This document shows, one piece after another, positions 4,997 through 12,328 of a stretch of DNA of 13,584 bases. This DNA comes from Patescibacteria group bacterium. GTDB taxonomy: Bacteria; Patescibacteriota; Minisyncoccia; Phycocordibacterales; UBA5272. Every line of letters starts with the position of its first letter. Positions within the stretch are counted from its first letter, which is position 1. Position numbers and translations under genes: made by a program. The stretch covers positions 1-13,584 of the forward strand of contig JAUPLJ010000009.1 in assembly GCA_030837425.1 (NCBI GenBank). Direction: 5' to 3'. Below the pieces are notes generated by a model. That model saw nothing but the letters and a program-made list of their open reading frames with translations, searched no databases and was not told the DNA's origin.

Positions 4997-6838
4997 ATGC
5001 AAAACTCCAGAAGAAGAATAAATTTTTTTATATTTATAATTTTCTCACTTTTTTCCTTAATCATATTAAGGCTTTTTTATTTACAAATTTTACATGGTAA
5101 AGAATATAAAGGGCAAGGAGAAGATCAATATTTTTTTACCACTGGTGACAATTTTAATCGTGGGTCTATAAATTTTACAGACAAAAGTGGAAATTTTATT
5201 ACAGCAGTACAAATGACAAATGAATATAGTATAGCTATTGATCCAAAAACTATTCAGAATAATTTTGATTCTAAAATTAAAAATGTACAAGATAAGCCTT
5301 CTTATCAAAATGAGATTTATATAAAACTCTCAGATATTTTTAAAAAGAATAATGGAGTAATAACAGCTTCCACATCATCTACCTCTGCCACCTCGACCAA
5401 TAACTCAAGCAGCTTAATAGATTTAAATTCATTTATTACAAAGATAAACAAACCAGATTCTTCTTTTGAGGTTGTTGCGACAAATGTAAATGAAGATATA
5501 GCAAATAGTATTATTGCTATAAAAATCAGAGGAGTAATAGTAAATAGGAAAAAAAGTAGAGTTTATTTTGAAAAAGATACCGCGGCCAAAGTGTTTGGAT
5601 TTGTAGGATATTCTAACGATAAAAGAGTTGGTCTTTATGGTGTAGAGAAATATTATAATGATATTTTACAAAAAGAGGCGACCACTAATTCTAATTTCTT
5701 TGCAGAAGTATTTTCTGATTTAAGTTCAAAAACTAAATTGTCTGAAGATTCTCTGAGAGATCAGATAAATAATACTCAAGGCGATATAAATCTTACTCTT
5801 GATCCAAATGTAGAAAGAAATTTACATAAAGTATTACTCGACACAAAAGTAAAATGGAATTCAGATAAAATTGGAGGGATAATTATGGATATAAATAATG
5901 GATCTATAGTCGGCATGGAAGAGCTCCCATCATACGACCCTAATAATTACAAAGATGTAGACGATGTATATTATTACAATAATGATTTAATTTCTGGAGT
6001 ATATGAGATGGGGTCTATTATCAAACCTCTCACAATGGCTGCGGCTCTCGATTCAAATACAGTTAATCAAAACACTACTTATTATGACGCGGGGACATTG
6101 TTATTAAACGGATTCAAAGTTTCTAATTATGATAAAAAAGCGAGAGGTGCAAATACTCCTATTCAACAGATTCTCTCCCAATCTTTAAATGTCGGCATTG
6201 CTTTCCTTGTACAAAAAATGGGAGAAGATAAACTTAGTGAATATTTTAAAAAATATGGATTAGGTGATTACACAGGTATAGATTTACCAAATGAAGCTTC
6301 TGGGTTAACAGGTAATCTTGATACGCACATATTAGTTGATTCTGTGACGGCAGGATTTGGTCAAGGTATAGCCGTAACTCCAATTCAGACCGTCAGAGCT
6401 TTAGCGACTTTAGGAAATGGAGGTAAGCTAATAACGCCTCATATTGTAAAAAGTGTTAGCTATAATGATGGCACTATAAAAGAAATCGCATTAGATGATC
6501 CGATACAAGTTTTTGATAATGCTTCCACAAGTCTAAAGATTACAAATATGCTTATAAAGGTAGTTGATGAGGGTATGAAAGCAAAGAATCCAAAATATAC
6601 TATTGCTGCAAAAACAGGTACAGCTCAGATGGTAAACGGAGAAAATGGAAAATATTATGACGATAGATATCTTCACTCATTTTTTGGATATTTCCCAGCC
6701 ACAAAGCCAAGATATATAATTTTTCTCTATCAAACATACCCAAAAGGAGCAGAATACGCTTCTAAAACCCTTAAAGATTCATTTTTTAACCTAGTTGATT
6801 TTCTTGTAAATTATTACGAAATTCCTCCAGATAGATAA
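4997..6838 (+). CDS. ftsI: Class B penicillin-binding protein, FtsI-like transpeptidase
   Basis: The protein is expected to crosslink peptidoglycan at the division site. It has 613 residues: a short basic tail, one membrane anchor (about 8-29), an N-terminal pedestal domain with the RGSI segment, and a C-terminal transpeptidase domain. The three catalytic motifs are all present: SIIK with nucleophile Ser340, SLN at 396-398, and KTG at 539-541. GFGQGIAVTPIQ between the second and third is typical of this class. Residues of about 115-135 form a Ser/Thr/Asn-rich low-complexity insert (ASTSSTSATSTNNSSS) within the pedestal, unusual for the family and probably a flexible loop. Its place after mraZ, rsmH and an FtsL-like gene favours FtsI over the elongation enzyme PBP2. 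TAA ends the gene; no murE or mraY follows. Confidence 0.88.
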   Translation: MQNSRRRINFFIFIIFSLFSLIILRLFYLQILHGKEYKGQGEDQYFFTTGDNFNRGSINFTDKSGNFITAVQMTNEYSIAIDPKTIQNNFDSKIKNVQDKPSYQNEIYIKLSDIFKKNNGVITASTSSTSATSTNNSSSLIDLNSFITKINKPDSSFEVVATNVNEDIANSIIAIKIRGVIVNRKKSRVYFEKDTAAKVFGFVGYSNDKRVGLYGVEKYYNDILQKEATTNSNFFAEVFSDLSSKTKLSEDSLRDQINNTQGDINLTLDPNVERNLHKVLLDTKVKWNSDKIGGIIMDINNGSIVGMEELPSYDPNNYKDVDDVYYYNNDLISGVYEMGSIIKPLTMAAALDSNTVNQNTTYYDAGTLLLNGFKVSNYDKKARGANTPIQQILSQSLNVGIAFLVQKMGEDKLSEYFKKYGLGDYTGIDLPNEASGLTGNLDTHILVDSVTAGFGQGIAVTPIQTVRALATLGNGGKLITPHIVKSVSYNDGTIKEIALDDPIQVFDNASTSLKITNMLIKVVDEGMKAKNPKYTIAAKTGTAQMVNGENGKYYDDRYLHSFFGYFPATKPRYIIFLYQTYPKGAEYASKTLKDSFFNLVDFLVNYYEIPPDR

Positions 6839-6859
6839 CAAGATTGAAATCTCATTTTA

Positions 6860-6868
6860 TGATATACT
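6860..6868 (+). promoter_or_regulatory. Extended -10 promoter of the DsbA-like gene
   Basis: TG (6860-6861), one base, then TATACT (6863-6868) form an extended -10. TTGAAA at 6844-6849 is too close (13 bp) to act as a normal -35. Initiation near 6875 leaves a leader of about 34 nt. Confidence 0.45.
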
Positions 6869-6908
6869 TTTGTCATATTATTTATATAAATAAATTAAAA
6901 ATAAGATT

Positions 6909-7628
6909 ATGTCTAATATTGTCACACATTCCCATGGAAATAAAAAAGGTTCAAATAGTTTGAAGGTAGTAGTGATATCACTTTTAGTAATAGTAGTATT
7001 ACTTTTCGGATTAAATTTTATTTTAAGTAAACAAAATAAAAATAGTGCCGAAGTCGTCACAAAAGTAGGCGATGCAAGATACACAAAAGGAGATCCTAAT
7101 GCAAAAATAAAATTGGTAGAGTATTCTGATTTTCAATGTCCTGCTTGTTCTATATTCGCTAAAGTTTTTCCAGAGGTTTTTAATTATATTAATGGTAAGT
7201 ATGGATCTACTACATTATCATTAACATATAAACATTTCCCGTTAGTATCAATTCATAAAAATGCTCTTCTCTCAGCATATTCTTCTGAAGCAGCAAAAGA
7301 ACAAGGAAAATTTTGGGAGATGCATGATTTGCTTTTTGGGAATCAAGAAGATTGGGGTGAAGCATTGGATGCAAAAGCAAAAATCGAAGAATATGCCAAA
7401 AACATTGGTCTCGACATGCCAAAATTTATCGCAGATAGAGATAGTGACGTTACAAAAGATACAGTAAATAGAGCTTTAATAGAAGCTACAAAGCTTGAGC
7501 TTGACCACACTCCGACTGTCTATATGAATGGAGAAGAAATTAAAAATCTTTCATTATCAGCAAAAGATATACAAAAAATAATAGAAGATAAATTAAATGG
7601 AGCGGCCGCATCTTCTACAAATCAATAA
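6909..7628 (+). CDS. Membrane-anchored DsbA-family thiol oxidoreductase
   Basis: This 239-residue protein should catalyse disulfide formation or exchange in proteins outside the membrane. A histidine- and lysine-containing N-terminus precedes one membrane helix at about 18-39 with no clear cleavage site, so it is probably anchored. The thioredoxin-like domain begins near residue 50 (KGDPNAKIKLVEYSDFQCPACS), with the redox pair Cys77 and Cys80 in CPAC, the only cysteines in the protein. A helical insertion follows (residues about 105-190, with QGKFWEMHDLLF), then the cis-proline region HTPTVYMNG. The architecture matches the DsbA/BdbD-like Thioredoxin_4 group. No partner such as VKOR or DsbB lies in the window. 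It has its own extended -10 element and follows ftsI by 70 bp. Confidence 0.88.
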   Translation: MSNIVTHSHGNKKGSNSLKVVVISLLVIVVLLFGLNFILSKQNKNSAEVVTKVGDARYTKGDPNAKIKLVEYSDFQCPACSIFAKVFPEVFNYINGKYGSTTLSLTYKHFPLVSIHKNALLSAYSSEAAKEQGKFWEMHDLLFGNQEDWGEALDAKAKIEEYAKNIGLDMPKFIADRDSDVTKDTVNRALIEATKLELDHTPTVYMNGEEIKNLSLSAKDIQKIIEDKLNGAAASSTNQ

Positions 7629-7652
7629 TAGAATAATAAAATAATAAAAATC

Positions 7653-7687
7653 AAAAAATTATTTTTTTAATTTAAAATAAAATATAT
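7653..7687. other. Pure A/T spacer with a short palindrome
   Basis: Thirty-five bases without G or C separate the DsbA-like gene from the next one. They include AAAAAAT-T-ATTTTTT (7653-7667), a weak palindrome followed by more Ts, and two TAAAAT boxes (7673-7678, 7678-7683) close to the ATG at 7686. It could act as a poor terminator or promoter; neither is clear. Confidence 0.3.
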
Positions 7688-7943
7688 GGGAATAAAACAA
7701 TTTTTTACAAAACAAGCAGCAAAATATGCGACTCGTAATCTTCCAGCAGATCAAAAGGAAATGATTCAAAAATTAGTGGAAGTAGATCCAAAACTTTTTG
7801 AGAAGATAGCAAAAGAAACACAAGAATTAGTCAAAGCTGGAAAGCCAGAAATGTATGCTTCTTTTGAAATAATGAAAAAGTATCAAGCAGAGCTTCAAGA
7901 AGTGGCTGCAAAAGCAGGCGTTCAACAAACAATTACAAGATAA
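7686..7943 (+). CDS. Small helical protein of unknown function upstream of ychF
   Basis: I do not recognise this 85-residue protein. It is predicted almost entirely alpha-helical, has no cysteine, membrane span or signal peptide, and is rich in Lys, Glu, Gln and Ala. An amphipathic N-terminus (GIKQFFTKQAAKYATRNLP) precedes two or three helices such as KEMIQKLVEVDPKLFEKIAKETQELVKAG. The start has no Shine-Dalgarno. Its TAA is only 2 bp before the ychF ATG, so translation of the two is probably coupled. The pairing hints at a shared role, but nothing in the sequence says which. The absence of in-frame stops, the tight spacing and a sensible composition support a real gene. Confidence 0.7.
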   Translation: MGIKQFFTKQAAKYATRNLPADQKEMIQKLVEVDPKLFEKIAKETQELVKAGKPEMYASFEIMKKYQAELQEVAAKAGVQQTITR

Positions 7944-7945
7944 TC

Positions 7946-9061
7946 ATGTCACTTTCTATCGGAATAGTCGGACTGCCAAATGTTGGCAAATCAACACTCT
8001 TTAACGCACTAACAAAAAATAGTGTGCCTGCTGAAAACTACCCATTCTGCACAATAGATCCCTCTGTGGGCATTGTAGAGGTACCAGATGACAGGCTTTA
8101 CTCACTTTCAAAAATGAGTGTTAGCAAAAAGACAGTTCCTGCAATTGTAGAATTTGTAGACATTGCTGGACTTGTAAAAGGTGCATCGGAAGGCGCTGGG
8201 CTCGGAAATAAATTTCTCCAACATATTCGAGATACAGATGCTATTTTAGAAGTTGTAAGAATTTTTGAAGATGATAAACAGATTCACGTAGAAAATAGAA
8301 TAGATCCATATCTTGATATTCAAATTATAAATTTAGAATTAGGCCTAGCTGATCTTGCTACAGTAAATAAAAGACTTGAGACAATAGAAAAAGATGTAAA
8401 AAAGGGAGATAAGGTAGCTATTAAATTTAAAGGAGCAATATTAAAAATAAAAGAATATCTAGAAGCTGATAAACTTGCAAATAGAATCTTGGAAGATAAA
8501 AAGCTTGATGAAGAAGAGATAAAGCTTGTTCGAGATTTACACTTGATTACAATGAAGCCGATAATGTATGCGCTTAATAAAAAATCAGGTGCCAAAAATC
8601 TTGATGAAGTGAATGATGCGAGATTTCAAGAATTATTAAAATATTTTAAAGATAACAATTTTAATTATTGTCTTATTGATGCGAAAGTTGAAGATGAATT
8701 AAAAGATTTTGAAGGAGAAGAAAAAGAATTAATGAGGAGCGAGATAGCAAATGGAGTAAATGATGACGGTATTAAAAATCTAATTCATGAAGGATACAAA
8801 ATGCTCGGGTTAGAAACTTATTTTACAACAGGGGAAGATGAGACTCGTGGTTGGACAATTAAAAAGAATAGTACAGCGCCAGTCGCAGCTGCTGCAATAC
8901 ATACAGATTTTCAAAATAAATTTATCCGTGCAGAAGTTGTAGCTTGTAAGGACCTGTTAGATTGTGGAGGATACAAAGCCGCAAAAGAGAAAGGGTTAGT
9001 CCGCACAGAAGGAAAAGATTATCTTGTAAAAGATGGTGATGTGATAGAATTTAGGATATAG
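7946..9061 (+). CDS. ychF: YchF/Ola1-family P-loop NTPase, ribosome-associated
   Basis: YchF is a translation-factor class NTPase of the Obg family that binds ribosomes and, unusually, prefers ATP over GTP. The 371-residue length is normal. The G1 loop GLPNVGKS is at residues 9-16, followed by the family signature NYPFCTIDPSVGIVEVPD, and the G3 region DIAGLVKGASEGAGLGNKFL. A charged helical hairpin sits in the middle, and the C-terminal TGS domain (about 285-371) includes TRGWTIKKNSTAPVAAAAIHTDF and ends KDGDVIEFRI. The G4 motif, NxxE in known YchF proteins and NKxD in GTPases, reads NKKS at 211-214, so the base-specifying acidic residue is missing at its usual place. It starts 2 bp after the unknown small gene. 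Confidence 0.95.
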   Translation: MSLSIGIVGLPNVGKSTLFNALTKNSVPAENYPFCTIDPSVGIVEVPDDRLYSLSKMSVSKKTVPAIVEFVDIAGLVKGASEGAGLGNKFLQHIRDTDAILEVVRIFEDDKQIHVENRIDPYLDIQIINLELGLADLATVNKRLETIEKDVKKGDKVAIKFKGAILKIKEYLEADKLANRILEDKKLDEEEIKLVRDLHLITMKPIMYALNKKSGAKNLDEVNDARFQELLKYFKDNNFNYCLIDAKVEDELKDFEGEEKELMRSEIANGVNDDGIKNLIHEGYKMLGLETYFTTGEDETRGWTIKKNSTAPVAAAAIHTDFQNKFIRAEVVACKDLLDCGGYKAAKEKGLVRTEGKDYLVKDGDVIEFRI

Positions 9062-9071
9062 TTTGATTTAT

Positions 9072-9098
9072 TCTTCAAATTATGATAATATTTGAAGA
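9072..9098. promoter_or_regulatory. Inverted repeat around the rpmE -10 region
   Basis: A perfect 9-bp inverted repeat (9072-9080 with 9090-9098) flanks a 9-base centre that holds GATAAT at 9084-9089, a plausible -10 for rpmE with initiation near 9096. No T run follows, so it is not a normal terminator. It may be an operator or simply a weak hairpin. Confidence 0.35.
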
Positions 9099-9121
9099 CT
9101 AAAGTAAATACACTAAAATTT

Positions 9122-9352
9122 ATGAAAAAAGACATTCATGGAGAATATTTTGATGATGCAGTAATGACTTGTGCTTGTGGCGCAAAATATACTGTAGGTT
9201 CAACACAAAAAGAAATAAATGTTGAAATTTGTTCAGCTTGCCATCCTTTTTATACAGGACAAGATAAAGTTCTAGATACAGCAGGAAGAGTGGATAGATT
9301 TAAGAAGAAAGTTGCAGCAACAGCAGTAAAGAAAGCAGCAAAAAAAGCTTAG
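9122..9352 (+). CDS. rpmE: 50S ribosomal protein L31
   Basis: bL31 bridges the two ribosomal subunits at the central protuberance. From the ATG at 9122 the protein has 76 residues and begins MKKDIHGEYFDDAV, matching the usual MKKDIHP start; a TTG ten codons upstream is in frame but would give an atypical extension and overlaps the inverted repeat. It is the zinc-binding (C+) form, with CxC at Cys17 and Cys19 and CxxC at Cys37 and Cys40, followed by HPFYTGQ and DTAGRVDRFKK. A Lys/Ala-rich tail of about 14 residues extends past the usual end. It lies 60 bp after ychF and ends with TAG just before a strong terminator. Confidence 0.95.
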   Translation: MKKDIHGEYFDDAVMTCACGAKYTVGSTQKEINVEICSACHPFYTGQDKVLDTAGRVDRFKKKVAATAVKKAAKKA

Positions 9353-9357
9353 CTTAA

Positions 9358-9400
9358 AAAATAAAAACATTCTCTAAAGTTTTGAGAGTGTTTTTATTTT
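9358..9400 (+). terminator. Intrinsic terminator after rpmE
   Basis: A 17-bp stem (9358-9374 with 9384-9400, one G-T pair) encloses a nine-base loop. The base of the stem is A-rich on the left and T-rich on the right, giving a U tract in the transcript. The A/T symmetry means it could work in both directions. Confidence 0.85.
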
Positions 9401-9412
9401 ATATAAATAAGT

Positions 9413-9426
9413 TATAATCATAATAT
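9413..9426 (+). promoter_or_regulatory. Candidate prfA -10 elements
   Basis: A perfect TATAAT lies at 9413-9418, giving initiation about 8 nt before the prfA ATG at 9433. A second box, TAATAT at 9421-9426, sits at -12 to -7 relative to the ATG, the leaderless position also seen at two other genes. No -35 is recognisable. Confidence 0.45.
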
Positions 9427-9432
9427 AAATTT

Positions 9433-10407
9433 ATGGCCTACACAGAAGAAGACTTTAAAAATAATGATAAGACAAAATACACTTACCCCACGTATGAAGA
9501 ACTCTTAAAAAAAGAAGAAGAGGCGAATTTTCTTTTGGGTGACGAAGAAATGAAAGAGATAGCAGAAGACGAATTAAAAAATGTTTTAGCGCAAAAAGAA
9601 AATCTTTGGAAAGAGATGAGTGAGATTTTAGATAAAGATAAAGTTGAAGAAGAAAAGCCAAAAGCGATGATTTTAGAAATTGCAGCAGGAGCAGGAGGAG
9701 ATGAATCATCTTTATTTGCTGCAGAGCTTGCTCTAATGTATCAAAATTTCGCTGCGAAGAATAAAAATAGTTTTGAAAAGCTTGATGACAGTGTCTCAGA
9801 CGTTGGCGGATACAAAGACGTTTCTTTTGAAATAAAAGGAGCTACAGCTTGGGACAATTTTAAATTTGAAATGGGAGTGCATCGTGTACAGAGAATCCCA
9901 GATACAGAAAAAAATGGCAGAGTCCACACTTCGACTGTGGTGGTGTCTGTGATGCCGATCAGAAAAATAAAAAATAGTACAATTAATCCAGCAGATATAG
10001 AAATGGAAACAAGTAGATCAGGAGGTGCAGGAGGGCAAAATGTAAATAAAGTGGAGACTGCGGTCCGACTAATTCATAAACCTACAGGAATAGCAGTGAA
10101 ATGTACAATGGAAAGAAGCCAGCTTAAAAATCGTGAGCGAGCCATGGAAATGCTTCAAGCAAAGCTTGATCAAATGGAAAAAGAAAAATTTAATAAAGAG
10201 CATGTAGATGCAAAAAGAGAGCAGGTGGGCACAGGAGATAGAAGTGAAAAAATAAGGACATACAATTTTCCACAAGACAGAATCACAGACCACAGAATAA
10301 AAGAATCTTGGCACGGTATTTCAAAAATAATGCTCGGAGATATGGGCTCTATCGTAGAGGCACTTACAAATTTTAAAGGCGAATTTGGAAGTGATGTTGA
10401 AGAATAA
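9433..10407 (+). CDS. prfA: Peptide chain release factor 1
   Basis: RF1 recognises UAA and UAG in the ribosomal A site and triggers release of the finished protein. The peptidyl-transferase loop motif GGQ is at residues 200-202 in [18 protein letters not shown]. The stop-codon reading loop is of the RF1 type, with PDT at 156-158 fitting the PxT motif in [21 protein letters not shown]2 would carry [19 protein letters not shown] marks the start of the core. At 324 residues it is about 35 shorter than the roughly 360 of common RF1, and the missing part lies in the N-terminal domain, which here has only about 75 residues of charged helix before the core. The gene has its own -10 elements and terminator. 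Confidence 0.95.
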   Translation: MAYTEEDFKNNDKTKYTYPTYEELLKKEEEANFLLGDEEMKEIAEDELKNVLAQKENLWKEMSEILDKDKVEEEKPKAMILEIAAGAGGDESSLFAAELALMYQNFAAKNKNSFEKLDDSVSDVGGYKDVSFEIKGATAWDNFKFEMGVHRVQRIPDTEKNGRVHTSTVVVSVMPIRKIKNSTINPADIEMETSRSGGAGGQNVNKVETAVRLIHKPTGIAVKCTMERSQLKNRERAMEMLQAKLDQMEKEKFNKEHVDAKREQVGTGDRSEKIRTYNFPQDRITDHRIKESWHGISKIMLGDMGSIVEALTNFKGEFGSDVEE

Positions 10408-10414
10408 TGAATTT

Positions 10415-10450
10415 ATGACTAAGTTAAGTTTTTAACTTAGTCATTTTTTT
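10415..10450 (+). terminator. Intrinsic terminator after prfA
   Basis: A perfect 13-bp stem (10415-10427 with 10432-10444) with a four-base GTTT loop is followed by seven Ts. It begins 8 bp after the prfA stop and separates it from the two-component operon. Confidence 0.92.
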
Positions 10451-10462
10451 ATTCCTTAAATT

Positions 10463-10471
10463 TGCTATAAT
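10463..10471 (+). promoter_or_regulatory. Extended -10 promoter for leaderless response-regulator mRNA
   Basis: TG (10463-10464), one base, and a perfect TATAAT (10466-10471) form a consensus extended -10. The box occupies -12 to -7 relative to the ATG at 10478, the same geometry as at ftsI, so the transcript should begin at the start codon. It would drive the regulator, kinase and probably the oxidase. Confidence 0.6.
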
Positions 10472-10477
10472 GTATTA

Positions 10478-11239
10478 ATGAAAATACTAGTAGTTGAAGA
10501 CAATGTAAAATTAAATGAGGCAATTAGAATTTACCTAGATGAAAACGGCTTTACAGTAGAGGTGGCCTTTAATGGCGTACAAGGGCTATCAAAAGTTAAA
10601 GATCTCAAAAAGAAAAATGAAGAGTATGACGTGATAATCCTAGACAGGATGATGCCTTTGAAAGATGGTATAGAAGTGCTTCGTGAGATAAAAAATATGA
10701 AAGTCGAAAGTGGAATAATTATTTTAACTGCAAAAGATACAGTTGATGATAAGATTTTTGGTTTAGCCGCTGGAGCAGATGATTATATAGTAAAGCCATT
10801 TAATGTAAAAGAGCTCATTGCTCGTATCCATTCACTTTATAGAAGAAATATTCTTAGAAATGAAATTCCCAAGTCCGGTAGCTCAAGAATTGTCTCAGAG
10901 GAAAATGAATCAGAAGAGGATAATAAAAGTAGAAAAGAAAAAAAGAAAGATAATTTCGTTTTTGATGTTCATAGCTCTGAAATCTTTTTAGAAGATTCCA
11001 AAAAAACTATTTCTTTAACAAATAAAGAAGCTAGTATTTTTGAAATTTTATTAAATCAAGAAAATAGGTCTGTTAATAAAGATTTTATTTTAGAAAAGAT
11101 TTGGAAAGAGTCAGAAAAGCCAAGTAGTAGATTTGTAGATGTGCACGTTCATAATTTAAGAAATAAATTGTTAGAAAATAAATTTGCAGGTAGAATTGAA
11201 ACGATTAGAAATGCGGGCTACAAATTAATATTAGATTAA
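10478..11239 (+). CDS. OmpR-family two-component response regulator
   Basis: This 253-residue protein receives a phosphate from a histidine kinase and binds DNA. The N-terminal receiver domain (1-122) has the acidic pocket VVEDN, the phosphorylation site Asp56 in ILDRMMP, the switch Thr84 and the conserved Lys106 in KPF. The C-terminal domain (about 160-253) is a winged helix of the OmpR/PhoB type with LTNKEASIFEILL, VDVHVHNLRNKL and a closing IRNAGYKL hairpin. The linker between them (about 124-160) is longer than usual and dominated by Ser, Glu, Asp and Lys. The partner kinase starts 4 bp downstream. Its promoter suggests a leaderless message. Target genes cannot be read from the sequence; the adjacent oxidase is a candidate. 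Confidence 0.93.
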   Translation: MKILVVEDNVKLNEAIRIYLDENGFTVEVAFNGVQGLSKVKDLKKKNEEYDVIILDRMMPLKDGIEVLREIKNMKVESGIIILTAKDTVDDKIFGLAAGADDYIVKPFNVKELIARIHSLYRRNILRNEIPKSGSSRIVSEENESEEDNKSRKEKKKDNFVFDVHSSEIFLEDSKKTISLTNKEASIFEILLNQENRSVNKDFILEKIWKESEKPSSRFVDVHVHNLRNKLLENKFAGRIETIRNAGYKLILD

Positions 11240-11243
11240 AGAA

Positions 11244-12314
11244 ATGAAATTTAAAAATCATAAGGACAATCTTTTTACTTCTACAAGATTAAAGCTTGAT
11301 TTGATAGCTTCTGTATTTGTTTTTTTTGTATTATCAAGTTTTTCTTATGTAGTTTATAAACTTTTAACTCTCGATATTATTTATCAAATTTCTCCAATAT
11401 TTAAAAACACAGATATTGCTGGGTATATAAATTCAGATAAGCTTTTTTCAGATTTTAGAGATCAGACGGTATTTTTACTTATAGCTTCTGACATAATAAT
11501 TTTTATTTTATCTATTATTTTTTTTGACAGATTTGTAAAGAAGATGCTAACGCCTATTGAATACCTTTCTTCTGTACAAAAGAAATTTGCAGAAAATGTA
11601 TCTCATGAATTACGTACACCTTTATCTATAATGAATATGCATGGAGAAATATTAATGGAAAAAATAGACAAAGAAGAAAAAAATAATCAAGATAATAATA
11701 TAGAAAATAGAGAAAAGTTTTTAATAAATTTTAAAAAAGGAACAGAAACAATACTCTCTGAAATAAAAACCATCACTAGCCTTATAGATGATCTTTTATT
11801 TGAAGCTAGGATAAAGTATACAGAAGTAGAAGCAGATGAAGTCGAAATCCAAAAAGCAAAAGAAATTTTAGAAAAAGTAGTAGAAAATTTGTCAGTAAGT
11901 AAATCTCCAAATGTAGAAGTATTTTTAAATATAAAAATAAAGTCCTCTTATAGATCCAAAATAAAAATAAATCCACTTCATTTGGAGAGGATTTTTAACA
12001 ATCTTATTTCTAATGGTCTTAAATTTACAAATGTAGGAAAAGTAGAAATTTCTATTGAAGAATATAAGAGAAAATTTAAAAAGAATTTAAGATTCGTAAT
12101 CTCTGACACAGGGATAGGCATCAAAGAGAAAGATCTTAAAAAAGTTAGTGAAAGATTTTTCCGTGGAGAAAATGCAGAAAAAGAAACTTCAGGCACAGGC
12201 CTTGGCCTTGCAATCATAAAAGATTTGGTAAAAGATTATGGGCTTGATATGAAGATTGAAAGTAAAGAGGGAATAGGGACAAAAGTAATTATTCAAAATA
12301 TTTTAATTTACTAA
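11244..12314 (+). CDS. Membrane sensor histidine kinase
   Basis: The 356-residue kinase has two membrane helices (about 18-40 and 75-94) around a short external loop of about 34 residues, with no HAMP, PAS or large sensor domain visible. The dimerisation domain carries the phospho-accepting His121 in FAENVSHELRTPL. The ATP-binding domain has the N box (Asn252 to Asn256, NNLISN), G1 DTGIGI with Asp288, the F box ERFFRG and G2 GTGLGLAI from Gly317. A polar insert rich in Lys, Glu, Asn and Asp (about 141-158) lengthens the helical hairpin after the H box. The minimal external loop suggests that it senses the membrane or a partner protein. It sits 4 bp after its cognate regulator and 14 bp before an FAD oxidase gene. 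Confidence 0.93.
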   Translation: MKFKNHKDNLFTSTRLKLDLIASVFVFFVLSSFSYVVYKLLTLDIIYQISPIFKNTDIAGYINSDKLFSDFRDQTVFLLIASDIIIFILSIIFFDRFVKKMLTPIEYLSSVQKKFAENVSHELRTPLSIMNMHGEILMEKIDKEEKNNQDNNIENREKFLINFKKGTETILSEIKTITSLIDDLLFEARIKYTEVEADEVEIQKAKEILEKVVENLSVSKSPNVEVFLNIKIKSSYRSKIKINPLHLERIFNNLISNGLKFTNVGKVEISIEEYKRKFKKNLRFVISDTGIGIKEKDLKKVSERFFRGENAEKETSGTGLGLAIIKDLVKDYGLDMKIESKEGIGTKVIIQNILIY

Positions 12315-12328
12315 TTTAAATAAGCTTT

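Noticed and set aside
6841..6853. Short inverted repeat after ftsI as terminator
   Set aside because: Only a five-pair AT-rich stem with a two-base loop and no adjacent T run.
7653..7667. AT-only palindrome as a terminator for the DsbA-like gene
   Set aside because: A short stem with no G-C pair would be very weak; it probably reflects base composition.
9092..9121. TTG start adding ten residues to L31
   Set aside because: L31 proteins begin MKKDIH, and that Met is at 9122; the TTG lies in the inverted repeat by the promoter.
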